Below the pieces are notes generated by a model. It ran no database searches. It was given only the letters and a program-made list of their open reading frames with translations, and had not been told where the DNA came from. Shown piece after piece: positions 1 through 6,740 of a stretch of DNA of 45,456 nt; positions within the stretch are counted from its first letter, which is position 1, and each line of letters begins with the position of its first letter. Where the stretch lies: positions 1 to 45,456 of the forward strand of contig CANFQX010000021.1 in assembly GCA_947449255.1 (NCBI GenBank), read 5' to 3'. This DNA comes from Pseudobdellovibrionaceae bacterium. GTDB lineage: Bacteria; Bdellovibrionota; Bdellovibrionia; Bdellovibrionales; Bdellovibrionaceae. The position numbers and the translations under genes are program-made.

Positions 1-341
1 CTCATCGGGTTTATTTCGATCAGGACCTTTTTTTCGATGACTCAAATTATTCGCACCGAAAAATATTTAAATCCAATATATCGAAGCAATTTTCCAAATT
101 GCGCACCCTCAATCGTCCATTTCGGTATCATTTAATTTGAGTCAATTCGGATAAACGACACTGTTAGGCTCGCGCAAAGCGTCACTTTGTAAAATATTTA
201 CCACACTTTTATCGTCATCTTGAATTAAATCAATTTCTAGGTTGGATTGAATTTCGCAAGAAAAGGCTTAAAAAGATCGTTCTAGTTTGAATAAAGGAAA
301 ATTAGTTCCGCAAACATTTTAACGACATCAAGGAGAAAAAC
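1..341. other. Gene-free interval with nested inverted repeats
   Basis: No convincing ORF is present here. Positions 39-143 hold three nested perfect inverted repeats: an outer 11-bp arm pair (39-49 with 133-143), a middle 7-bp pair ACCGAAA/TTTCGGT (55-61 with 120-126) and an inner 7-bp hairpin GCAATTT-tcc-AAATTGC (86-102). Together they could fold into one long interrupted stem as RNA or a cruciform. The rest (144-341) is AT-rich and presumably holds the promoter of the gene at 342, which has a good AAGGAG-type ribosome site. I see no tRNA or CRISPR. Confidence 0.5.
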
Positions 342-776
342 ATGTCAATCTTTAATCAGCGTCTTTTAGCATGGAGCTTGGGAATCTATTTCGTTGTTTC
401 CGTTCCCGCGATCTCCCACGCCATTTCGGGAATTAGATTTTTTTCTGAAAACTGCACCACTCTTGAGCCGGGTGACTTTGGTTACGGTGGCAAATTGAAA
501 CCCGAGTTCTGCTACAAATTCTACGGATTGCCAGTGTGGTCCGAGAGTAAGCGCGAACTTAAAAATTATCAAGTGATGAACCAGTATGCTGTAGAGTACT
601 GCCAGGACAGAAATGAAGGCGCCTACGCGGTTTATGGATCTACCGACCAGTTAAGTTGGGGATCGGTACCGCTCAAAACCACGTTTGAACGTGGTTATGT
701 GTGCTTGTCTGACGAAGATGGTAAGATAGCCGAGCAGAACAGGGCGGCAAGCAAAGTCACTCTCGATAGCAATTAA
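342..776 (+). CDS. Small exported Cys-containing protein, unknown function
   Basis: This 144-residue protein is not recognised. It starts with an N-terminal signal peptide: a hydrophobic stretch around residues 9-27 ending in a probable Ala-rich cleavage site (SHA/I). The mature part has five Cys residues (C38, C57, C87, C121 and the like) and no other hydrophobic segment, so a periplasmic or secreted, disulphide-stabilised protein is plausible. The start is supported by a strong ribosome site (AAGGAG) 6-8 bases upstream of the ATG. It lies upstream of another small exported protein in the same direction, but the gap makes an operon uncertain. Confidence 0.6.
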   Translation: MSIFNQRLLAWSLGIYFVVSVPAISHAISGIRFFSENCTTLEPGDFGYGGKLKPEFCYKFYGLPVWSESKRELKNYQVMNQYAVEYCQDRNEGAYAVYGSTDQLSWGSVPLKTTFERGYVCLSDEDGKIAEQNRAASKVTLDSN

Positions 777-834
777 ACTGTACGGGTAAATTATTTTAAT
801 CTGGCCAGCCAAATAAAATTCAAAGGAAATTTTT

Positions 835-1191
835 ATGAAGCGTTCAAATATTTTTATGGTTTTCTCAGCAAGTCTTTTAATGCTAGCAGGATCTGCATTT
901 GCTGATATGAATACAGACATTTCAAAAGTTAATGCCTATGTGATTAAACCTTCATTAAGTAAAGTTTTTCATGGATCAGGCGTTTCAGAAGGACCTGGGT
1001 TAAATCCCGAGGAAATATGTAGATTGGCTCAGGATGCAAAGGCAGGACTTGCTTCCCTCAGCTCATCTTACTCTGATGATCAAATTGCAGCATTTGAACT
1101 TTTTGATCTTCTTGGTGAAGATGACACCACGGCTAAGGATATCCGATCACTACGACATGAACTTTCTAGTGTCACATCGGTCTGCAAGTAG
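835..1191 (+). CDS. Small exported protein, unknown function
   Basis: This is a 118-residue protein with a clear signal peptide: a basic KR start, a hydrophobic core FMVFSASLLMLAG and cleavage after AFA at residue 23. The mature domain is about 95 residues and mostly helical in character, with two Cys (one near the middle, one as the penultimate residue) that could pair. The family is not recognised. AAGGAAA lies 8 bases before the ATG. It lies 58 bp after the preceding exported protein. A strong hairpin follows at 1216-1250. Periplasmic or secreted location is inferred from the signal peptide only. Confidence 0.55.
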   Translation: MKRSNIFMVFSASLLMLAGSAFADMNTDISKVNAYVIKPSLSKVFHGSGVSEGPGLNPEEICRLAQDAKAGLASLSSSYSDDQIAAFELFDLLGEDDTTAKDIRSLRHELSSVTSVCK

Positions 1192-1215
1192 GAAATTGAG
1201 TCAGAATGGCTAGAG

Positions 1216-1250
1216 CGCCAAGGATTCATATTTTTTGAACAACCTTGGCG
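1216..1250 (+). terminator. Hairpin after 835-1191 gene
   Basis: A perfect 8-bp inverted repeat CGCCAAGG (1216-1223) / CCTTGGCG (1243-1250) is extended inside by TTCA/TGAA. It lies 25 bp after the stop codon of the small exported protein. There is no T-run after the second arm (TATTCC follows), so it may be a factor-dependent terminator or an mRNA-stabilising hairpin. Confidence 0.35.
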
Positions 1251-1409
1251 TATTCCACGGTAAGTCAACTTTACTTGCATAAAAACCAGCCCTTTTAAAT
1301 TCTATTATGAGGTGAATCAACTTTTCAGACTTTATTTTAGTCTAGATCTACACAGAAATAGTGTCTGGCGTCCAAAAGTAAATAGAATAAAGTAAGTAAG
1401 AAGGATCTT

Positions 1410-2144
1410 ATGAAAGTTAATATTCACGGCGTTTCCATTATCGAAGCCTTGGCCGCTATGGGCATTTTTGCAATAATCTCTTCCGCAATGATTTCATTGC
1501 AAATCATTCAGCAAAGAGAAACCAAAGGGCTTTCCGAAAAACTCGCTCTGTTAGATGCAGAAAGATTATTTATGACCTCTTTAGTCGATGGTTCTTCGTG
1601 TCTTCATATTTTGAAAAATCCCGTGGCGCTGACTTTTGATTCTCAAAACTTGCCTCAGTATATCACACCTACACTGCCCCTTTATTCAAAAGTTGTTGCC
1701 GGTGTTCCAGGCCCCATTCTTGCGCAAGTAGGGGTACCTTTAAATCAAGGCACACCAACAGTGGTAGTTAAATCAATCAAGATGAAAATCATCTCCGGCA
1801 GCGCCGGCACTTACTCAGCCAACTGGGAAATATCATTAGATCCAACTTTATTAGTAAGAGCCCTAAAGCCAATTACTGTGTCTGCTCTATTAACTGCAGA
1901 TGATACCATCCCCGCCTCAGCAAAAATCACGGGCTGTATGGAATCAACTGGTGGCAATGTCACCCTCTATCGCACCAGAGGAAATATTGGAAAGCACAAG
2001 TTCTGTGCGCTAAATGTCGTTCAAAATGGCTGGAATACAAGCATCGGCAATAATCAAATTGGAGTCTATCGAAACCCTGATGGAACTTGGAATTTAAATG
2101 GAGCCTGCGATACACCTCGTTGTGGAGCCGTTTGTATGGACTAA
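1410..2144 (+). CDS. Type IV pilin-like prepilin (pseudopilin)
   Basis: The 244-residue protein begins with a type III signal: a short basic leader (MKVNIHG), the prepilin peptidase cleavage Gly, and then a hydrophobic helix with Glu at +5 of the mature protein (VSIIEALAAMGIFAIISS). This is the PilD/GspO recognition pattern of type IV pilins and type II secretion pseudopilins. The large C-terminal globular part has several Cys (C66 region and four in the last ~50 residues), consistent with a minor pilin held by disulphides. AGAAGGATC precedes the ATG. No other pilus genes are adjacent, so it stands alone here; the exact minor-pilin class cannot be told. Confidence 0.75.
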   Translation: MKVNIHGVSIIEALAAMGIFAIISSAMISLQIIQQRETKGLSEKLALLDAERLFMTSLVDGSSCLHILKNPVALTFDSQNLPQYITPTLPLYSKVVAGVPGPILAQVGVPLNQGTPTVVVKSIKMKIISGSAGTYSANWEISLDPTLLVRALKPITVSALLTADDTIPASAKITGCMESTGGNVTLYRTRGNIGKHKFCALNVVQNGWNTSIGNNQIGVYRNPDGTWNLNGACDTPRCGAVCMD

Positions 2145-2150
2145 AAAGGA

Positions 2151-3047
2151 TTACCAAAGCTTTTGGTACCATGCCAGATCACCCAGATTAGATTCCTGAA
2201 TGATCTGCCTGCTATTCATTTGTTCTAGCTGACATTGATAAACCCGATGCAAGGGAGGTCTTTCCTTGGCATAGGTAAAGTAATACTCCCAGGCCGAGGC
2301 CGCAGCATTGTGTCTTGTCTGAGCACTCGCAAAAGGAGAGACCTTTCTAAAGCGTGTAAACACCCATTCCGAAAATCTTGAAACAACAGTGGGCATGACA
2401 TCATTGGCCTGCAACAGCATTAAGGTCAAATTTATATCATCACTGGTATCGTGGTCATCAAAATGTGAAATCACAATCCTGACCAGTGCACTTCCCAGCA
2501 ACTGCAAGTCCGTGAAATAAAGATAGCTATAATATTTTTTTTCATTCATTGCCCGAATATACATTCCCCAGTCTGAGGGACCTGCAATATCCTTATAATC
2601 AAAGGGAAATACTTTTTCTTCATTGGTCCAATTCTTTAGCGTGTTAGGATAAAAATTATTTCCATCCATAAGCTGTTTAAAATTGGCCCTCACTTCATCA
2701 AATTCTTTAAAGGAACCTAAGGCAATAATTAAAGCATTGGTCTGGTCCCGACTGAAATTTGCTGGATTTGAATACCACATTTCTGAGTCGGGATGACGGA
2801 CAAACTGACCCGGTTTAATTCGAAGTTTTTTGAAATCTTCCATGAAATGGTTTTTAACTTCTGCCAGTGCAACTTTATTTGCCTGATATCGCAGATACAT
2901 ACCAAAATAAAAAACACCCGCACGATGAGCGGCATCCCCACCATCCATGTTTTTATCAGCCTGAGTGATCAGACCGAATTTGTCTCTGTAGGGTTCAACC
3001 ATTTGAAAATAATAAGCAGGCGGCTCAACACTGCATAAAAGTATCAT
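2151..3047 (-). CDS. Conserved-looking hypothetical protein, unknown function
   Basis: The predicted protein has 298 residues and no family I recognise. Composition is ordinary soluble-protein, rich in aromatic residues (many Y, F, W), with no transmembrane segment beyond a weakly hydrophobic N-terminus (MILLCSVEPP). That N-terminus could be the remnant of a signal peptide. The ATG at 3047 has no Shine-Dalgarno sequence. Instead a TATAAT box lies 5 bases upstream (3052-3057) and a TAGTCC-N6-GGACTA palindrome (3060-3077) overlaps where a -35 would be, so the message may be leaderless; an alternative start is the ATG at 3002. The gene lies 149 bp after lolD. Confidence 0.5.
   Translation of the reverse strand: MILLCSVEPPAYYFQMVEPYRDKFGLITQADKNMDGGDAAHRAGVFYFGMYLRYQANKVALAEVKNHFMEDFKKLRIKPGQFVRHPDSEMWYSNPANFSRDQTNALIIALGSFKEFDEVRANFKQLMDGNNFYPNTLKNWTNEEKVFPFDYKDIAGPSDWGMYIRAMNEKKYYSYLYFTDLQLLGSALVRIVISHFDDHDTSDDINLTLMLLQANDVMPTVVSRFSEWVFTRFRKVSPFASAQTRHNAAASAWEYYFTYAKERPPLHRVYQCQLEQMNSRQIIQESNLGDLAWYQKLW
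2152..2168. terminator. Hairpin between convergent genes
   Basis: A perfect 7-bp inverted repeat TACCAAA-gct-TTTGGTA lies between the stop codons of the convergent pseudopilin and the minus-strand gene, overlapping the latter's stop. On the minus strand it is followed a few bases later by TTTTT, so it could terminate minus-strand transcription. It is short and imperfect as an intrinsic terminator. Confidence 0.35.
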
Positions 3048-3051
3048 ATTG

Positions 3052-3077
3052 ATTATATTTAGTCCTGTCTTGGACTA
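3052..3077 (-). promoter_or_regulatory. Possible promoter/operator of the 2151-3047 gene
   Basis: On the minus strand, the palindrome TAGTCC-AAGACA-GGACTA is followed after two bases by TATAAT, and the ATG comes 5 bases later. This fits a -10 box with an operator over the -35 region and a transcription start at or next to the start codon. It is seen by eye only. Confidence 0.3.
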
Positions 3078-3196
3078 CCTCTAACCCTAGAATACTTTGA
3101 AATGATTTCTTTTGATAATTTAATGGTGATTCGAATGGAGTATCTTTTATTCGTGTATCAAAATGAAACACCAAAGCACCCTCAAGATACAAACTC

Positions 3197-3883
3197 CTAA
3201 GGATGAACCCACTGCCCATCCTTCATTTGATAGACTTTTGGAAAGCGCTTTGCAAAGGCCAAATCATGAGTGACCACAACAATGGCGAGCTTCATTTCCT
3301 GCTTTAATTGAAAGAACAGGTCTTGAATTTTTAAACTAGTTTGTGAATCCAGATTTCCCGTGGGTTCATCAGCAAACAGAATTTTAGGACTTCGAACCAA
3401 GGCTCGAGCAATGGCAATGCGCTGAAGCTCTCCACCAGAAAGCTCATTGGGATAATGGTGAGCCCTGTCAGCAAGCCCCATAAATTCAAGCAGATTCATT
3501 GCTTTTTCCTGAGCCAGTTTTGGGTTTTCACCCGCCACGCGACAAGGAATCATAACATTTTCAATGGCGCTAAATTCACTCAAAAGATGATGGAACTGAA
3601 AGACAAAACCCATTTCAGCATTTCTAAATTTTGAAAGCTCTTCATCATCCATGACCAATAGATCTCGACCATCGCAAACCAATTCACCACTTGTGGGTCG
3701 ATCCAGTGTTCCCATGATTTGCAATAATGTACTTTTACCAGCACCTGATGAACCCAGTATAGCTAGAGCTTCGCCCTCTTTGATTTCTAAGTTCACTCCA
3801 CGCAAAATTTCAAGTTGCCCCATTGAGTGGGCATAAACTTTTTTAATATTTGAGGCTTTCATAAAGATATTATCTTTAGTCAT
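3197..3883 (-). CDS. lolD: Lipoprotein-releasing ABC transporter ATPase LolD
   Basis: LolD is the ATPase of the inner-membrane LolCDE complex, which extracts outer-membrane lipoproteins and hands them to LolA. The 228-residue protein has Walker A (GSSGAGKST, about residues 44-52), Q-loop (VFQFHHLL), ABC signature (LSGGE, about 148), Walker B (ILFADEP) and the switch His (VVVTHD). Length and motifs match the MacB/LolD family of cytoplasmic ATPases. The start overlaps the stop of the upstream lolC/E-type gene by 8 bp, indicating translational coupling and a shared complex. A related MacB-type exporter ATPase is the main alternative, but the immediate LolC/E partner favours LolD. Confidence 0.93.
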   Translation of the reverse strand: MTKDNIFMKASNIKKVYAHSMGQLEILRGVNLEIKEGEALAILGSSGAGKSTLLQIMGTLDRPTSGELVCDGRDLLVMDDEELSKFRNAEMGFVFQFHHLLSEFSAIENVMIPCRVAGENPKLAQEKAMNLLEFMGLADRAHHYPNELSGGELQRIAIARALVRSPKILFADEPTGNLDSQTSLKIQDLFFQLKQEMKLAIVVVTHDLAFAKRFPKVYQMKDGQWVHP

Positions 3884-5117
3884 TACGAAGTCCTTCCATT
3901 GGGCTCAGTTGACCACCTCGACGTGCAGGTGCCAAAGTCGCTATAAAACAAATAAGCATAGTTGCAAGACAGATGGCCAGAGTGTCAAAAAAACGAATAT
4001 TTAAACTTATTCCATCGATTCGATAGACGGCACCAGAAATCAGATTCAATCGTCCCTGGGCCCAATTGAACAATCCACACAAAATAAAGCCTAACAAAAA
4101 GCCACCAATCAATCCCAGTCCACCCATAAACAGTCCTTGAAAGGTAAAAATTTGAATCACATCTTTGCGACTCAAACCTACTGTTTTTAAAATGGCAATA
4201 TCCTTGAATCTCTGCACAACATTCACGAACAAAGTCGATGAGATATTGAATGCCGCAACAAAAATGATAATAGAAACCACAAAGAAAATAGCTGGACGCT
4301 CGACGCTGACAGCATCAAAAAGATTTTCATTTGAATCTCGCCAATCCCTTACCCAATAAGGACTTCCAAGACCGCTATTCAAGTTAAACCCGGCCACGCG
4401 AGCATAACTAGCATCTTGAAATCTAAGCAACAAACCGCTGTAGCGATCACCGATGGCCGCCACTTGCTGGGCTGTAGTTAGGCCGGTGATCACAAAGCGT
4501 TCATTCCAATCATATTTTCCAAACTCGAGCACGCCCTGAACCTTGAATTTTCCAATTCGCCTTTGCAAACTGGAGTTTCCATTGTTCTCGGTGATTGGGA
4601 CAACAATATTAAAAGTATCGCCAACAGCTAAGTTCATTTTCTTTGCTAGGCCTAAACCAATTAGCGCCAAAGGAATCTCTGACTTTGAACTCAAGTCATC
4701 CGATCCAAACTTAACTCGGGACTTAAGCTTCAGAACACCTTGCACACGCTCTGAATCAATTCCTTCGAGCAAGATCCCAGAAATTTGACCATTGTGAGCC
4801 ATTATTCCTTCGACAAATACAAACCGTGTTGCGCCCTGTAAAGTGGGCTCTAATTTTTTAATACGAGACTCTAACTCAAGCCAATCATCCTGAATTTTAG
4901 AACGTTTGACGACCTGAACGTGACCTGAGACATCCGTCATAGCCTGCTGTAAAGAGGACTCAAAGCCACTCATCACAGCCATTGATACGACCAGAGCTGC
5001 AACCCCTAAAATTAAACCCAACAATGCCAGCGGCGCTGTGCCACCAAAAAGAGTTTTCCTGGAAAGCAAAAGCCGCCAAGAAATCCATGCAACTGAAGGC
5101 TTTATAAATGATCTCAC
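3876..5117 (-). CDS. lolC: Lipoprotein-releasing permease LolC/LolE
   Basis: This is the membrane subunit of the Lol lipoprotein export transporter. The 413-residue protein shows the family layout: one N-terminal membrane helix (about 27-50), the conserved SMAVMSGFE segment just after it, a large periplasmic domain (about 55-270), then the FtsX/MacB domain with three C-terminal helices. Its length equals that of E. coli LolC/LolE. Only one permease gene is present, so it may form a homodimer (LolF-like) as in many non-gamma proteobacteria. It starts with ATGA overlapping the prfB stop and overlaps lolD by 8 bp, giving a prfB-lol-lolD unit. Confidence 0.92.
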   Translation of the reverse strand: MRSFIKPSVAWISWRLLLSRKTLFGGTAPLALLGLILGVAALVVSMAVMSGFESSLQQAMTDVSGHVQVVKRSKIQDDWLELESRIKKLEPTLQGATRFVFVEGIMAHNGQISGILLEGIDSERVQGVLKLKSRVKFGSDDLSSKSEIPLALIGLGLAKKMNLAVGDTFNIVVPITENNGNSSLQRRIGKFKVQGVLEFGKYDWNERFVITGLTTAQQVAAIGDRYSGLLLRFQDASYARVAGFNLNSGLGSPYWVRDWRDSNENLFDAVSVERPAIFFVVSIIIFVAAFNISSTLFVNVVQRFKDIAILKTVGLSRKDVIQIFTFQGLFMGGLGLIGGFLLGFILCGLFNWAQGRLNLISGAVYRIDGISLNIRFFDTLAICLATMLICFIATLAPARRGGQLSPMEGLRND

Positions 5118-6257
5118 CTGAGAGACACTTCCCCATCCGGCGGGTTTGTGATTTGAGATTTTAAAAAAGCCATAATGAATCCATCAAGGTCGCCATCTAA
5201 AATATCATTCACTTGATTTGTTTCAAAGTTAGTCCGGTGATCTTTCACTAATTGATAAGGATGCATGACATAGGAGCGAATTTGAGATCCCCACTCATTT
5301 GCTTTTTTTACTGAATTCATGGCGTCTTTTTCAGCATTGCGCTTTTCGATCTCTTTTTCATAGAGCTTCGCCTTAAGCATTTTCAGTGCCTTCTCACGAT
5401 TTTGAATCTGTGATCGCTCTACCTGGCAAGACACCACAAGGCCCGTTGGGATATGATGCATTCGCACAGCAGAATCCGTCCTGTTCACATGCTGTCCACC
5501 GGCACCACTCGCTCGGAAGGTCTCCACTCGGATATCATCGGGCTTCACTTCAATATTAATATCATCATCCACTTCAGCCCACGCAAAAACAGAAGAAAAA
5601 GAGGTGTGTCTTCTGGCATTCGAATCAAAAGGAGAAATTCGAACCAGGCGATGGACCCCTGATTCCGCTTTTAAATATCCATAGGCATAAGGACCTTCAA
5701 TGAGAAGGGTGCATGATTTAATCCCTGCGCCCTCACCATCAGTCATTTCTATCACTTGGTATTTAAATCCATGCTTATCAGCATATCGCATATACATCCG
5801 CAGCAGCATCTCAGCCCAATCGCAGGACTCAGTTCCACCAGCTCCAGAATTAATTGATAAATAAGTATTATTTGCATCCAACTCACCATTAAGGACACGC
5901 TTTAACTCAAGCTCTTGCCCATATTTTTCAAGGGAAGAAATTTCTTGTTTCACTTCACTAAAGCTCTGCTCATCCTGGGCCTCTTCGGCCATTTCAAGAA
6001 GCACCTTCGCATCACTCAATCGGCTTAAAAAAATATCAAATTCGCCCACTGCTTTTTCGAGCAGACTTTTTTCTTTATTGAGTTTTTGCATTTCCGAAGG
6101 TTTTTCCCACAAAGCAGGATTTTCAGATTGAATGGCCAATTCATCCAAACGCTTCTTTTTTTTGTCTAGGTCAAAGATACCCCCGGAGTTCCTTTGAAAA
6201 ACTCTCGAGGGATTGTATTTTACTTTTTACTTCTGAGGCTTGAGTTATGATAGACAT
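5114..6257 (-). CDS. prfB: Peptide chain release factor 2, +1 programmed frameshift
   Basis: RF2 releases nascent chains at UGA and UAA. The gene starts at ATG 6257-6255 and reads 28 codons ending in L-R-G-Y-L, then meets an in-frame TGA (6173-6171). A +1 shift at CTT-T-GAC continues in the frame of the long ORF, giving about 380 residues. The SPF tripeptide (about residues 208-210) that discriminates stop codons and the catalytic GGQ (about 253-255) are intact. The frame-zero leader reads cleanly as coding sequence right up to the slip site, so this is recoding and not damage. The lolC/E ATG overlaps the stop by 4 bp. Regulation is autogenous: low RF2 favours the shift. Confidence 0.93.
6170..6185 (-). 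promoter_or_regulatory. prfB +1 frameshift signal
   Basis: On the minus strand the site reads CGG GGG TAT CTT TGA C. The G-rich stretch acts as an internal Shine-Dalgarno 3 bases before the slippery CTT, and UGA-C is a poor termination context. This is the same arrangement as the RF2 autoregulatory site of E. coli (established knowledge). Confidence 0.93.
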
Positions 6258-6288
6258 AAATCCAATGTCTTTTTTTACCGATCTGAAG

Positions 6289-6735
6289 TCAAGAGATACG
6301 CCGCAGCAAAATCTCAAATACTGAATCCTGAAGGTCGAACATTTCTTTGGCTTCTTTGGGACCTAATTCATGATCATATCCAAGCAAATGCAAGACACCG
6401 TGAAGCACCATATAGCCCAATTCTTTTTGGTAGGTCAGCTTATGTTCCTTGGCTTGCCGCTTTAGAACTTCCGGGCACACAATCAGTTCGCCCAGGGAAA
6501 GATGATCCATGGATTCAAAACTTAAGACATCGGTTGCATAGTTTTTGCCCCGAAATTGTTTATTTACTTTCTGTGCTGGTTTCAAATCTAAAAACACCAA
6601 GGTGATTTCTTTAAGGGCCTCGGGTGAATCTATAACCTTGCGTTTTTTTAATTCCTTCGTAAGCCCCTTCATCCAACTCTCCAAAAACTGCCGAGGAATT
6701 GAATGTGTCGACTCATTAACGATAAGCACTTGCAT
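6289..6735 (-). CDS. ybeY: Endoribonuclease YbeY
   Basis: YbeY is a zinc-dependent single-strand endoribonuclease needed for 16S rRNA 3'-end maturation and ribosome quality control. The 148-residue protein has the zinc triad H112, H116 and H122 in HGVLHLLGYDH and the conserved RGKNYATDVLSF segment (about residues 62-74). Its length is typical for the family. It starts 5 bp after the stop of the upstream pgpH-type gene, so both are cotranscribed; a HD-phosphodiesterase followed by ybeY is a common arrangement, often with phoH nearby, which is absent here. The end of the gene lies close to the start of prfB. Confidence 0.95.
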   Translation of the reverse strand: MQVLIVNESTHSIPRQFLESWMKGLTKELKKRKVIDSPEALKEITLVFLDLKPAQKVNKQFRGKNYATDVLSFESMDHLSLGELIVCPEVLKRQAKEHKLTYQKELGYMVLHGVLHLLGYDHELGPKEAKEMFDLQDSVFEILLRRIS

Positions 6736-6740
6736 CTTGA

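Noticed and set aside
3025-3219. 64-residue minus-strand ORF between lolD and the unknown gene
   Set aside because: It overlaps the end of lolD and the start of the next gene, has no ribosome site or recognisable features.
6171-6173. In-frame TGA in prfB as a sign of a broken gene
   Set aside because: It is embedded in the standard RF2 frameshift signal and the downstream frame is intact, so it is programmed recoding.
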